Assembly (NCBI GenBank): GCA_024234575.1
Contig: JACKOB010000008.1
Location: forward strand, 1 to 64,000
DNA: 64,000 nt
Reading direction: 5' to 3'
Source of the DNA: Hahellaceae bacterium
GTDB taxonomy: Bacteria > Pseudomonadota > Gammaproteobacteria > Pseudomonadales > Oleiphilaceae
Made by a program: the position numbers and the translations under genes. The stretch's first letter is position 1; each line of letters begins with the position of its first letter. This document shows, one piece after another, positions 1-8,844 of the stretch. The notes below the pieces were generated by a model that saw only the letters and a list, made by a program, of their open reading frames with translations, was not told where the DNA came from and did not search any database.

Positions 1-51
1 GGTAAGCCGTTTTTCTGCCTAAAATGATTTGGAATAATGTGAGGATGTAAC

Positions 52-80
52 AAAAAGCCCCTGCTTAGTAGCAGAGGCTT
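52..80 (-). terminator. Rho-independent terminator of the lipoprotein peptidase gene
   Basis: On the minus strand an 8-bp stem with one mismatch (GCCTCTGC paired with GCAGGGGC across a 6-base loop) is followed directly by five T. It lies about 30 bases past the stop codon of the minus-strand lipoprotein gene, the usual place for an intrinsic terminator. Confidence 0.8.
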
Positions 81-110
81 TGGGGGGATTCGGCTTCAGT
101 TTAAATTTGA

Positions 111-1361
111 TTAGTTTAGCCGTTCGAAGTATTCGCTTTCTAGCTCAGAGTATTCGAACTGAGATAAATCAAAATCAATGAAGGTGTTGCTAAACGTAGA
201 TTCAAAAAGACTTTTGTATTCTTCGTTTTCGATGTCATATTCTAAGTAGGTTTGATTCTTATAATTTTCCAAAAACTGTAATATAGATCCGTCTCCGTTA
301 CCCAAGGTTTGAGTGATGTAATAAATAACTCCAGCGGCATAGCTGTATTTATCAAACCAGAGGTTTCCGCTGCGCCCAGTTTCCACAATATTTTCCTCAT
401 GAGCTGAGAGTGTTATTTTACCGCCCGTTAGGTATTCTGCTATACCTTCGGCAAACCAAACATATTCAGAAACTTCTCTAGCTGACATATAGCTATTTTG
501 AATAACGTGGATTAACTCATGCTCGATAACTCGAGCAAAAGGTGAGAAATTGTCGCTTTGGTTGTACTCGTTAAGCTGTGAAGGGTTTGCGATCTGCATT
601 CCGTCTTTGCTACCCACTGTAGCAATCCCTTCAAAAACAGATTTATCCAGGACACAAACATGGATCCTCGGCTCTTGGGCATAGTCTTCCATACTCACGC
701 TTTCATCTCTGAAGGCTGCAACACGAGCAATTGCCTCTGACTTTTCAGACGCGGTCAAAGATCCCCAATATTCAGAAGCTATCTCACTGGACAAATAAGG
801 GTCATAGCCCGTAATTATTCTATCGTAGTCGCCAGTATCACTGTTATATTCATAGCGATACCTTGCCACTGTGGGCAGATCATCAACAGAGACATCAAAA
901 CCAGGTTCTAGCTCATATATCTGGATTTCATCGTCCGCATTTTCGGCTTGCCAAACGTAGTAAACGTATTCATATGCTGCACCTAGATCATAAGCACCTC
1001 TTAACTCTATGTAAGAATCGAGAGACATTCCGAATGCGTTAGTCGCTTCAGCTAACTTTTCCTCCGTAAGTGTTGCTAGTAATTGCATTGAGCTTTCTAC
1101 AATCTCAGGAGTTGCGAAAATCCTTGTGTTTTCGCTTTCAAGATATGTACTTTTAAGAGTGCGGCCTGAACAAATGCTGGCGTCAACTTGTTGTGATAGT
1201 TCTTTCAGTTCAGTCGAGACGAGGCGAGATGAAGGAAAACTATCAACAGCTTGCTGTGTTCCCTCGCAAGTACTGCAGCCCTGTTCACTGTTACCTCCAC
1301 TGCCGCAGGCAGTGATAAAACAGGTTGATAAAAAGGCGAGAATTAGGTGCTTATGTTTCAT
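111..1361 (-). CDS. Lipoprotein with a gluzincin-type HExxH metallopeptidase motif
   Basis: This is a secreted lipoprotein of about 416 residues. The N-terminus is a short basic stretch, a hydrophobic segment and the lipobox ITAC followed by GSGG, so the mature protein should be lipid-anchored. Near residue 281 is HELIHVIQ, a zinc-binding HExxH motif, and 20 residues later WFAEGIAEY, the typical third-ligand glutamate of gluzincin peptidases. A CSTC pair follows the lipobox. The family is otherwise unknown to me and the substrate cannot be deduced. The start at 1361 is preferred over the in-frame ATG at 1376 because AGGGA sits 4 bases upstream and it gives a cleaner signal peptide. The gene lies in the visibly AT-rich integrated segment and has its own terminator. 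Confidence 0.75.
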   Translation of the reverse strand: MKHKHLILAFLSTCFITACGSGGNSEQGCSTCEGTQQAVDSFPSSRLVSTELKELSQQVDASICSGRTLKSTYLESENTRIFATPEIVESSMQLLATLTEEKLAEATNAFGMSLDSYIELRGAYDLGAAYEYVYYVWQAENADDEIQIYELEPGFDVSVDDLPTVARYRYEYNSDTGDYDRIITGYDPYLSSEIASEYWGSLTASEKSEAIARVAAFRDESVSMEDYAQEPRIHVCVLDKSVFEGIATVGSKDGMQIANPSQLNEYNQSDNFSPFARVIEHELIHVIQNSYMSAREVSEYVWFAEGIAEYLTGGKITLSAHEENIVETGRSGNLWFDKYSYAAGVIYYITQTLGNGDGSILQFLENYKNQTYLEYDIENEEYKSLFESTFSNTFIDFDLSQFEYSELESEYFERLN

Positions 1362-1486
1362 GATATCCCTATTCATTTTTGGTTAAGAATTCCGTTGTTT
1401 TGCTTAAAAGATTTTTTTAACATATTTTCAATAACTTATCAGCCTTAAAAAACATCTCTGATGAAAGTTTTGTTTTTTAAGATGAC

Positions 1487-2599
1487 TCACTTTGATTTTT
1501 TATATTTTGGATTTCTACTCAGTACCGTTTGGATTGAATCAAGGTGCATATAATCCCTATCAGGATTTTTATTTGGGCCTCTTTTATGTTTTGGTAGATT
1601 CATTTCGACCCTTATTTCATCCATGTATTCATTTATTGTTCCTTCAACAGGAACTGCTTCATTTGAGCCAGACATTTGATGTACTTTCATTAACAGCGTT
1701 CTTATTCTCTGCGGCCTCTCTGGTTCTCTATTAAGTTTGAGATCCTCTAGCCAAATTTCCTTGGTAATACTTCTGGTCATTTCTGCAAAATGCTTTAGAA
1801 ATCGTGGAGTTGCTAACCCTCCTTTTCGGCCATTTTCACTAACAATTGCTTGGCGCATTTTATTTAACTTGGAGCTTAGTTCTCGGAAGCCTTGAAGCCC
1901 TTGGCTTTCATAATAATTTATGGCTTCGATTTCTGCTTCGTGGGCATAGGTTTGAGACAGTAAGAGATGTTCGATAGATCCAAAGATTTGCTCATTCTTT
2001 GCTTGAAGTAACAAGAACTTGCTTAGGTGGAAAATCGATTCTAACGCGTATAGGTTAAATGCGTTATTGATCGTCAGCCTTTGCTTATTACTTTGCTCGA
2101 TACCTGAGCGCAGTTGCTCTAGTTCAGATATATTTAGATCTGATTGGTCAAGCCCGATTTGCTTTAGCTTATATATTTCAGCTTTCGCTAAATAAATAAG
2201 CTCTAAGAAATCATCCTCATCATCAGAACTGAAGGAAGAAAGCTGCTCATTTTCGAGCACAAATAAATTAGAAGACAGAAAGGTTATATCTGTTCGAGTT
2301 GTGTTGAATGCTTGTCCGAGAGATGCGTTCAGATCGGGCGGTTCTCTATGATCATCTAAGTACAGAGAATTAACAATTTCTCGCGCCGCAGTTGCTTCTA
2401 GAAGGTTTGCATTATGTTCGTTTATGGAGTCGTTGAGGTTGATGAAAGGGCAATCATCCGGCAACGTAAGATAGTTGAACCCTGGCGCTTTAACAATATT
2501 CAGCGCCAGAGAAATCTCCTGTTCGATATCTTGGTTTTGCTCAAACTCAGCAGCTATGGAGTAAAGGTCCTCCAAGCTATAGAGATTTACGTTTTTCAT
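1487..2599 (-). CDS. Unknown 370-residue protein, translationally overlapping the integrase
   Basis: I do not recognise the family. The protein is charged and mostly helical by composition, with an acidic Ser/Asp stretch near residues 121-130, NGRKGGLATPRF near residue 256, and a basic C-terminus (KHKRGPNKNPDRDY, PKYKKSK). No signal peptide or membrane segment is visible. Its ATG lies inside the last codons of the integrase in another frame, a 23-base overlap that implies co-transcription and possibly coupled translation. Basic, GRKGG-containing proteins are common in integrative elements, so a mobile-element accessory role is a reasonable guess but not shown. Codon use is AT-rich like the integrase and unlike the housekeeping genes to the right. 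Confidence 0.65.
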   Translation of the reverse strand: MKNVNLYSLEDLYSIAAEFEQNQDIEQEISLALNIVKAPGFNYLTLPDDCPFINLNDSINEHNANLLEATAAREIVNSLYLDDHREPPDLNASLGQAFNTTRTDITFLSSNLFVLENEQLSSFSSDDEDDFLELIYLAKAEIYKLKQIGLDQSDLNISELEQLRSGIEQSNKQRLTINNAFNLYALESIFHLSKFLLLQAKNEQIFGSIEHLLLSQTYAHEAEIEAINYYESQGLQGFRELSSKLNKMRQAIVSENGRKGGLATPRFLKHFAEMTRSITKEIWLEDLKLNREPERPQRIRTLLMKVHQMSGSNEAVPVEGTINEYMDEIRVEMNLPKHKRGPNKNPDRDYMHLDSIQTVLSRNPKYKKSK

Positions 2600-3803
2600 C
2601 TATCTTCTTCTTTGCCTTTTGTTTTAGTGAATCTAAATAATCTGACCATTTTTGCATCATTCTAGCGCGTTCTTGCAAGTGGGTGGTTCTATTGTAAGCC
2701 CTGCCATTTACATCGCGGACAGCGTGGGCTAGTTGGTGTTCGATAAAATCAATACGAAATCCGAGCTCTTCATCTAACAGCGTTCGCGCAGTGGATCTGA
2801 AACCGTGTGGACATACTGTATCGTTATCATAACCCATCGATCTGAAAGCTGTACGAACGCCATTGTCTGATAAGGGGCGAGATGCGCCTCTAGCGCTAGG
2901 GAACACATAAATACTCCTTTTTGGACTCATTCGCGAGTATTCTTCAAGAATTGCGAAAGTTTGCGTGCTTAGCGGAACGATATGGGGAAAGTCCATCTTC
3001 ATTATTTCCTTAGGCACTTCAATGCGCTTTTCCTTCCAGTTAATGTCAGACCATTTTAAGTGCCTGATCTCGCCTGGGCGTAAGAAAAAATGGGGGGTTA
3101 GTAGCAGAGCGGTCTTAACGACAATTCCGCCACCATATTGATCCATTGTATAGAGTAATTGACCTAGTTCGTCCGGTGAAGTAATGGCTGCACGGTGCTT
3201 CTCTTTCGGCGTTTTTAGTGCCCCTTTTAGGTCAACGCTACAATCTCTGTCCGCCCGACCCGTTGCCACTGCATATCTAAGTATCTGTCCAATGGTTTGT
3301 TTGGCTCGGTGTGCTGTTTCCAGGTTGCCTTTATTTTCAATTTTCCTGAGTGGCACCAGTAATTCATTTGCTGAAATACTTCTTATTTCATGGGATCCAA
3401 GATAAGGTAATATTTCTCGCTCTAACAGACGCCATGCTCTTTTTCGGTGGCCGTCCGATTTATCTCCCATTTTTATCTCAAACCACTCAGTTGAAATGGC
3501 GTGCAATGTATTTTGAGAATCTTCGATTTTATTTACCCGTCGCGCTTTTTTAATTTGAGCAGGGTCTTCGCCAGCCGCTATCATCTTTTTTGCTTCGGCG
3601 GCTTTTTCTCGTGCTAGTGCAAGGCTTACATCTGGATAAACACCTAAAGCTATTGTTTTCTGTTTATTTAGGTGTCGATACGAAAGGCGCCAATACTTTC
3701 CGCCAGTCATTTTGACTAGTAAATAGAGACCTCTACCGTCAGTGTATTTTGCGTCTTTTGATCTTGGCTTTACTTTATCTACTTTAGTTGCTGTGAGTTT
3801 CAT
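2577..3803 (-). CDS. P4-type tyrosine integrase
   Basis: Site-specific recombinase of 408 residues. The N-terminal 90 residues match the DUF4102 arm-DNA-binding domain of P4-like integrases (TDGRGLYLLV, ALGVYPDVSLALAREKA). The C-terminal catalytic domain carries the tetrad: Arg242 in LRPGEIRHLKW, HGFR at 333-336, His360 in QLAH, and the nucleophile Tyr370 in GRAYNRT. The start at 3803 is chosen because AGAGGA lies 6 bases upstream and the arm domain begins there; the in-frame extension to 3935 adds 44 residues with no family support. It sits beside the 3' end of an initiator tRNA gene on the same strand, the classic position for this family. No truncation is visible, so it is probably active. 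Confidence 0.93.
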   Translation of the reverse strand: MKLTATKVDKVKPRSKDAKYTDGRGLYLLVKMTGGKYWRLSYRHLNKQKTIALGVYPDVSLALAREKAAEAKKMIAAGEDPAQIKKARRVNKIEDSQNTLHAISTEWFEIKMGDKSDGHRKRAWRLLEREILPYLGSHEIRSISANELLVPLRKIENKGNLETAHRAKQTIGQILRYAVATGRADRDCSVDLKGALKTPKEKHRAAITSPDELGQLLYTMDQYGGGIVVKTALLLTPHFFLRPGEIRHLKWSDINWKEKRIEVPKEIMKMDFPHIVPLSTQTFAILEEYSRMSPKRSIYVFPSARGASRPLSDNGVRTAFRSMGYDNDTVCPHGFRSTARTLLDEELGFRIDFIEHQLAHAVRDVNGRAYNRTTHLQERARMMQKWSDYLDSLKQKAKKKIDEKRKSL

Positions 3804-3985
3804 TTTATTCCTCTTGCGGTTATGGGAGTCAGTAGGACACACGTGAATGCCCTCGGACATGTTGTGTGATATATGATTACAGGCATCAGGCGGAATAAAA
3901 ACGCGGTTAAGCCGCTTGACCGAGTAATTAAGCAACAGAAAATAAAATAAACGTTGGTGTTTGTTTTAAGAGGGAAGGGGGTGTT

Positions 3986-4036
3986 TGTTGGTACTTGGTA
4001 TAAAAGGCAAGACAAGTACCAACAGTTGTACCAACA
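3986..4036. repeat. Three copies of GTACCAACA (one inverted), candidate integrase arm sites
   Basis: The 9-mer occurs at 4016-4024 and 4028-4036 in the same orientation, 12 bases apart, and inverted at 3986-3994. The first two extend to a perfect 12-bp inverted repeat. The position next to the integrase and tRNA supports an arm-binding role, which is inferred. Confidence 0.6.
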
Positions 4037-4080
4037 AATGTTGTGGTTTGATGGGAATGCCCTGGGATTTCTGGAGACAC

Positions 4081-4110
4081 AAAAAAACCGTAAACCCAAG
4101 GGGAATACGG
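4081..4110 (-). terminator. Rho-independent terminator downstream of the initiator tRNA
   Basis: On the minus strand CCGTA...TACGG closes a hairpin with an inner CCC/GGG pairing, followed by seven T. It lies about 40 bases past the tRNA 3' end and before the probable arm sites, so it should end the tRNA transcript ahead of the integrase gene. Confidence 0.7.
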
Positions 4111-4148
4111 CTTTATCATCAACGTATGCACTGTTTTTAGTGCAAAAT

Positions 4149-4225
<77 letters not shown>

Positions 4226-4518
4226 TCAAACTGCGTAATTCCTTTTAGTTGTTCCCGTCTGGTATTCAGGAGCAACCCCTTAGCTTTCGCTCTGGGAAGT
4301 TATCGATTTTAAATCAACAACTTAAATAATTTCTTCGTTTTGCTTAGTTCGTGTTTCTGTGTGTCTCTAAGCAAGTGGCGCACATAATACATACCGGTAT
4401 TTGTAACGTCAACACTTATCGCAAATAAATAATTCAACAAGTTGCCTACGCATTGTTACGTCTTTTTTAATTTGATTGACTACACTATTAAGCAGAATGA
4501 TAAATTGCGGGTAAATGA

Positions 4519-5610
4519 GTGGATTATCAGGCCAAGCTATCCATAGAAGAGCTGATTGCTTTAGCGCGACGCAACGAAGAAATCGCTAGTAAACTGTTTG
4601 AAATAGAAGTTCAGATAATGAACATTTCACGCAGCCGGGATTTCTTTGAGAAACTTTTGCGTCTGGTGCAAGAGTCATTTGGCATTGAATACGTATGGAT
4701 TACGCTTACAGAGAGCGCCGTGGCGAACCAGTTGGCAGGGATGGTGGGTGTGCCAGATGTGCCGCTGCATGAAGCGCATATTTGCAATACGGTTGATTTT
4801 CTTCGAATTTCCCAAAGCTCCCGCGAGCCTGTTTTAGTCAACGAACAAATAGGGCGGTACCGGGCGCTAGCGCCTGCTGGGCTGTGGAAAGATATTGGTT
4901 CTTTGGCTATTTTGCCGCTGTTTGTGGGCGGCCATATGATTGGCAGTCTCAATTTTGGCAGTACTGATGCGACCCGCTATGACCCAAACAAAGATCGCTT
5001 CTTCCTAAAGCAGTTAGCCGTAAAAACATCTATCTGTCTCGCCAGTGTGGTCGCTCATGAGCGCGTTAGTTTTCTGGCCACCCGGGATCCACTCACTTTA
5101 TTGAAGAACCGTCGCGAGATGGAAGAAAGCCTCGAGCAAGAGATAAGCCGTAGTCGCCGGCACGGCTATCCGCTTTCGTTGCTTTTTATTGACTGTGACG
5201 ACTTCAAACAGGTAAACGATACATGCGGCCACGATTGCGGCGATGTCTACCTAAAATTTGTTGCCGATGTGTTGAATGATACTGTGCGCAAGGGGGATAC
5301 TGCTTTTCGTTTTGCCGGTGATGAGTTTGTGGTGGTATTGCCTAATCAGAATCGTTTTGGTGCTGAAAAAATTGCCGAACGGATTCGCGAGCAGCTTTCT
5401 CAGACCCCTCTTATTTATCAGGAAAAAACTGTACCTGTGAGGATTAGTTACGGCGCTGCCTCGACGGATGAGTTATCAGAAGTTACAGGCAAAACGCTGC
5501 TAAAAGCCGCCGATGCGCGGCTGTATTTAATGAAAGAGCAAAAGCCTTCAAAAAAAAAGACCACCGACAGTGAGTTAAATCACGCCTTCGATTCTTTGAA
5601 TCAGTTATAA
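4519..5610 (+). CDS. GAF-GGDEF diguanylate cyclase
   Basis: Cytoplasmic protein of 363 residues that probably makes cyclic di-GMP from two GTP. Residues 35-180 form a GAF/DUF484-like sensory domain (CNTVDFLR, SLAILPLFVGGHMIGSL). Residues 185-345 are the GGDEF domain, starting at TRDPLTLLKNRR, with the active-site signature AGDEF at 266-270, a functional variant of GGDEF. RKGD at 257-260, five residues upstream, matches the RxxD inhibitory site, so product feedback is expected. No membrane segment is visible. The GTG start at 4519 has only a weak upstream GGGTAA. The gene is alone, between the tRNA and a convergent AraC gene, so its signal and target are unknown. Confidence 0.88.
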   Translation: MDYQAKLSIEELIALARRNEEIASKLFEIEVQIMNISRSRDFFEKLLRLVQESFGIEYVWITLTESAVANQLAGMVGVPDVPLHEAHICNTVDFLRISQSSREPVLVNEQIGRYRALAPAGLWKDIGSLAILPLFVGGHMIGSLNFGSTDATRYDPNKDRFFLKQLAVKTSICLASVVAHERVSFLATRDPLTLLKNRREMEESLEQEISRSRRHGYPLSLLFIDCDDFKQVNDTCGHDCGDVYLKFVADVLNDTVRKGDTAFRFAGDEFVVVLPNQNRFGAEKIAERIREQLSQTPLIYQEKTVPVRISYGAASTDELSEVTGKTLLKAADARLYLMKEQKPSKKKTTDSELNHAFDSLNQL

Positions 5611-5648
5611 CTTTAAATTCCACAGCAGCTTCTGCTTAAACGCCAACC

Positions 5649-6671
5649 TTAGCTTATTTCGATCTCAGGGCGTTCGCCCTCGCGATATGCACCGGGGGTT
5701 AGTCCGGTCCATTTTTTAAAGGCGCGGTGAAATGTGCTGGGCTCGGTAAAGCCAACCAGTATTGCTATTTCGTTGATGGTGTATTCGCGTCGGCATAGAT
5801 GGTAAATCGACATATCACGGCGCAGATTGTCCTTTATTTCCTGATAAGAGGTGTTTTCATCTTTCAGGCGGCGACGCAAGGTTTGCGGGCTGACGTTTAG
5901 TAAGCTCGATACTGCTTCGAAATCCGGCATATCGGCAGAGAGGTCTCGGCCAATTATTTTCCTAATTCTTGCCGTAAAACTATTGCTATCGTCAGGTTTG
6001 GCAAGCAAGTCGGCTGGAGATGTCCTGAGAAATTTTCGTAACTCGATCTCGTCCCGCAGCACTGGCATTTGCAGGTAGCGGGTGCTAAAGCGAATGGCGG
6101 TTACGTCCTGGCAAAAGTGCAGCGGACAGTGAAAAAGGTGTCGATACTCGCCAACATGCTCTGGGGATGAGTAGGTAAAAGATGCTTCGTCTAAAATAAT
6201 ATGGGTGCCAATGAGCCAGCAACAGAGCCGGTGCCAGATAACCAGAAGACTTTCCTGCAAGAAATGCATGGGGTCGTTAAGCTCTTCTTCAGAGCGGATG
6301 ATGAGGCTGGCCTGGTTGTCGACGACTGATAATTCCAGGCTTATGGGTTTCTCAAACAGCGAATAAAACTGTGTGCCACGGCGAAAGACACTTTCAAGGT
6401 TGGCGCTATGAATGACCAATTGGCACATGGTAGCAAAGGTGCCGGGTTTGGATCGATGCTTATAGAAACCCATAAACTCATCTTGCATATCGTTCCAGAG
6501 AGCTTGCATGAGTCTGGTGTACTGTTTGCCGGTGACGCGAGCCTTTTTCTCTGAGAGCACGTCGGGGCTGATATTCGCTTTCAAAAGCATTGCTTTGGTA
6601 TCAAACCCTTTTGCCTGTGCGCCACTTAAAGCTGCACGCAAAAAATGCTCGGAAATTGTAATGTCTTCCAT
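5649..6671 (-). CDS. AraC-family transcriptional regulator
   Basis: DNA-binding regulator of 340 residues. The N-terminal two thirds match the Arabinose_bd ligand/dimerisation domain of OruR/ArgR-type AraC proteins. The C-terminal 100 residues are a double helix-turn-helix with the signature ILVGFTEPSTFHRAFKKWTG followed by PGAYR. The ATG at 6671 is chosen over an upstream in-frame TTG (6740) because it gives the usual family length. It is transcribed away from the CoA-transferase gene across about 210 bases, so it most likely controls that gene and itself. The inducer is not evident. Confidence 0.88.
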   Translation of the reverse strand: MEDITISEHFLRAALSGAQAKGFDTKAMLLKANISPDVLSEKKARVTGKQYTRLMQALWNDMQDEFMGFYKHRSKPGTFATMCQLVIHSANLESVFRRGTQFYSLFEKPISLELSVVDNQASLIIRSEEELNDPMHFLQESLLVIWHRLCCWLIGTHIILDEASFTYSSPEHVGEYRHLFHCPLHFCQDVTAIRFSTRYLQMPVLRDEIELRKFLRTSPADLLAKPDDSNSFTARIRKIIGRDLSADMPDFEAVSSLLNVSPQTLRRRLKDENTSYQEIKDNLRRDMSIYHLCRREYTINEIAILVGFTEPSTFHRAFKKWTGLTPGAYREGERPEIEIS

Positions 6672-6801
6672 GGATGATGCCTGGCTCTCTTGGTGAAAAA
6701 ATCGAAAACTATCATACGAGGTTGCACAGGTTACCTGCAAGTTGCTGATAACTGCACAGATGCTTGATTAAATCGGTTAATGCTTGTGAACGCTTTGCCT
6801 A

Positions 6802-6830
6802 TTGTCTGGCATTGATCAGCGCACTAGCAT
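6802..6830 (+). promoter_or_regulatory. Candidate sigma70 promoter of the CoA-transferase gene
   Basis: TTGTCT at 6802-6807 and TAGCAT at 6825-6830 are separated by 17 bases, in the intergenic region divergent from the AraC gene. The match is moderate, as expected for an activator-dependent promoter. The start codon lies 52 bases further on. Confidence 0.45.
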
Positions 6831-6882
6831 GACTACAACACAAGAAACTTGCCAAACTACAAAAACAAACGAGGGCGTGTAA

Positions 6883-8097
6883 ATGAGCAATAACAATCCA
6901 GCGGCTGATAAATCAATTAATGGACCGCTTAGTGGGTTGAAAGTTTTGGATTTTTCAACCTTGTTGCCTGGGCCCTATGCGACCATGCTGTTGGCAGATA
7001 TGGGGGCGGATGTGCTGCGCGTCGAGTCACCAACCCGATTGGATCTGGTAAGGGTTTTACCTCCCTTGGATGGCAAACAGTCTGCGGCTCATATGTTTCT
7101 TAATCGTGGTAAACGGTCTTTGGCGCTTGATCTCAAGAAGGATGGGGCCGCGGATGTTGTGAAAGCGCTTGTACGAGAGTATGACATCGTTGTCGAGCAG
7201 TTTCGCCCGGGAGTGATGACACGATTAGGAATTGACTATGCATCCCTTAAGGCTATCAATCCCCGCCTTATCTACTGTTCGATCACCGGTTATGGTCAGA
7301 CGGGGCCGTACAAAGATAGAGCAGGGCACGATATTAATTATTTGGCGATTTCTGGTGTGGCGGGCTATAGCGGCAGAAAAACTGCAGGCCCATCGCTGAT
7401 GGGCGTGCAGGTGGCGGATATTGCCGGTGGCTCGCATCATGCGGTGATGTCAGTGCTGGCTGCAGTGATTCATCGACAGGCTACTGGTGAAGGGCAAATG
7501 ATAGATATCAGCATGACGGATGCCGCCTTCGCTCTTAATGCGATGAGCGGGGCGGCTTTTTTTATAGGGGGGAAAGACCCTTTGCCCGAAAACGAGCCGC
7601 TTAACGGGGGAGGCTTCTATGATTATTATGAGACCCTTGATGGTCGTTTCTTGTCCGTTGGAGGGTTGGAGCCTCAATTTGTTAAGGCGCTGTGTGAGGC
7701 GCTGGGATCACCCGAGAGAACGATGCAGGGCATGAGTCAGCGGCCCCAGGATCAGCAAGATTTCAAACGTTTTTTGCGCGATAAAATTTCTTCCCGTAAC
7801 TATGCCGACTGGCTGGCGTTTTTTGCCGAACTCGATGTATGTGTGGAGCCTGTTTTAACGATGTCAGAGGCGGCTGAGCATCCACAACTAACCGCGAGAT
7901 TAATGACCATTGGTGTGCCTAAAGCCGATGGCACAGAGCAGAGACAGTTGGGGCACCCCTTAAAGTTCTCGTTAACGCCTTGCGTGGCCAAGTATGCTGG
8001 CGTGCCACTTGGCAATAATACTGAAGAAGTTTTGCAGTCTTTAAATTTGCCAGATGATCTTCTCGGTTCGCTGAAGCAGAGTAGAGTGTTTGGTTAA
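6883..8097 (+). CDS. Family III CoA-transferase (CaiB/BaiF type)
   Basis: Cytoplasmic enzyme of 404 residues that moves CoA between organic acids, or epimerises acyl-CoA in the racemase branch. It opens with GLKVLDFSTLLPGPYATMLL and ADMGADVLRVE, the standard family N-terminus. GHDINYLAISG places the catalytic aspartate at residue 150, and the length is typical. GAGGG precedes the ATG by 8 bases. The divergent AraC gene suggests a substrate-induced catabolic role, perhaps activating a carboxylic acid as a CoA ester. Sequence alone does not separate formyl-CoA transferase, racemase and other branches, so no gene symbol is given. Confidence 0.88.
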   Translation: MSNNNPAADKSINGPLSGLKVLDFSTLLPGPYATMLLADMGADVLRVESPTRLDLVRVLPPLDGKQSAAHMFLNRGKRSLALDLKKDGAADVVKALVREYDIVVEQFRPGVMTRLGIDYASLKAINPRLIYCSITGYGQTGPYKDRAGHDINYLAISGVAGYSGRKTAGPSLMGVQVADIAGGSHHAVMSVLAAVIHRQATGEGQMIDISMTDAAFALNAMSGAAFFIGGKDPLPENEPLNGGGFYDYYETLDGRFLSVGGLEPQFVKALCEALGSPERTMQGMSQRPQDQQDFKRFLRDKISSRNYADWLAFFAELDVCVEPVLTMSEAAEHPQLTARLMTIGVPKADGTEQRQLGHPLKFSLTPCVAKYAGVPLGNNTEEVLQSLNLPDDLLGSLKQSRVFG

Positions 8098-8186
8098 TTT
8101 TAGCCTGTGGTGCAGTTTGTTGCTAAGTAGGTGTGGTGACATTACCTGGGGTGGATGATTAGCCTTTTCTGCTGGGTAAATCAGGC

Positions 8187-8192
8187 TATAAT
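8187..8192 (+). promoter_or_regulatory. TATAAT -10 element for the mtn operon
   Basis: A perfect TATAAT precedes the mtnB Shine-Dalgarno by 12 bases; 17 bases upstream is only a weak -35 (CTTTTC at 8164-8169). Transcription would begin near 8199, inside the longest open frame, which supports the GTG start at 8218. Confidence 0.5.
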
Positions 8193-8217
8193 GACCGAAA
8201 TTTTTAGGAGGGCAGGT

Positions 8218-8844
8218 GTGATAGACATAAATTTATATGCGCAGCGGTCGGCAGAAATTGTGGCGGCTGGCAGATTTCTCTACTCACGCGGATGGTCACC
8301 GGCCACGAGCAGCAACTACTCTGCTCGCATCGATGCCCAACATATCGCGATTACAGTTTCTGGAAAGCATAAAGGGGAATTGACCGAAGCTGGCGTGATG
8401 GCAGTTGATCTTTCGGGAAATGCTGTGCTGTCTGCTTGCAAGTCTTCTGCTGAAACACTATTGCATACGGTTATCTATGAGCTTTTTCCTGATGTCGGGG
8501 CTGTGTTGCACACCCACTCGGTGGGGGCAACGGTATTAAGTCGTGCGATGGTGGGCAAGTCGTCTTTACCGCTGCAGGATTATGAGTTGCAAAAGGCGTT
8601 TTCAGGTCAGGTTACGCACGAGAACGAAATTATCATACCTATTTTCGAAAATACGCAGGATATCGCGGCATTAGCGGCACAAAGCAAAGACTATTTTAGT
8701 AAAAACCCCGAAGTGCCTGCATACTTGATTCGTGGCCATGGTCTGTACACTTGGGGAAAAAATATGCAAGATTGCCTTCGTCATATAGAAGCGCTGGAGT
8801 TCTTGATTCAGTGTGAAATTGAAATGATCAGGATAAGCAAATGA
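8218..8844 (+). CDS. mtnB: Methylthioribulose-1-phosphate dehydratase
   Basis: Zinc enzyme of the methionine salvage pathway; it dehydrates methylthioribulose-1-phosphate to the diketone phosphate. It has 208 residues with the class II aldolase fold: WSPATSSNYSAR near the N-terminus, GKHKGEL, the metal ligands in VLHTHSVGATVL, and IRGHGLYTWG. The GTG at 8218 follows AGGAGGG by 5 bases; the longer frame from 8155 would begin upstream of the probable transcription start. Its last four bases overlap mtnD (ATGA), showing tight coupling. The pathway's earlier genes mtnP and mtnA are not in the window. Confidence 0.93.
   Translation: MIDINLYAQRSAEIVAAGRFLYSRGWSPATSSNYSARIDAQHIAITVSGKHKGELTEAGVMAVDLSGNAVLSACKSSAETLLHTVIYELFPDVGAVLHTHSVGATVLSRAMVGKSSLPLQDYELQKAFSGQVTHENEIIIPIFENTQDIAALAAQSKDYFSKNPEVPAYLIRGHGLYTWGKNMQDCLRHIEALEFLIQCEIEMIRISK

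Larger units (their letters stand above)
3804..4148. other. Probable attachment/arm-site region between integrase and tRNA (345 bases, no gene)
   Basis: The region between the integrase start and the tRNA 3' end is AT-rich and holds clustered repeats. TGTTGGTACTTG at 3986-3997 and its perfect inverse CAAGTACCAACA at 4013-4024 flank a 15-base spacer, and the shared 9-mer GTACCAACA recurs at 4028-4036. Short repeats beside a P4-type integrase gene are what arm-type integrase binding sites look like. The crossover core would be the tRNA 3' end (4149 onward). The second attachment site is not in this window, so the element continues past position 1. Short open frames here lack ribosome-binding sites. 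Confidence 0.6.

Noticed and set aside
8155..8217. Longer N-terminus for mtnB
   Set aside because: It would start upstream of the probable transcription start, and the GTG at 8218 has an ideal AGGAGGG.
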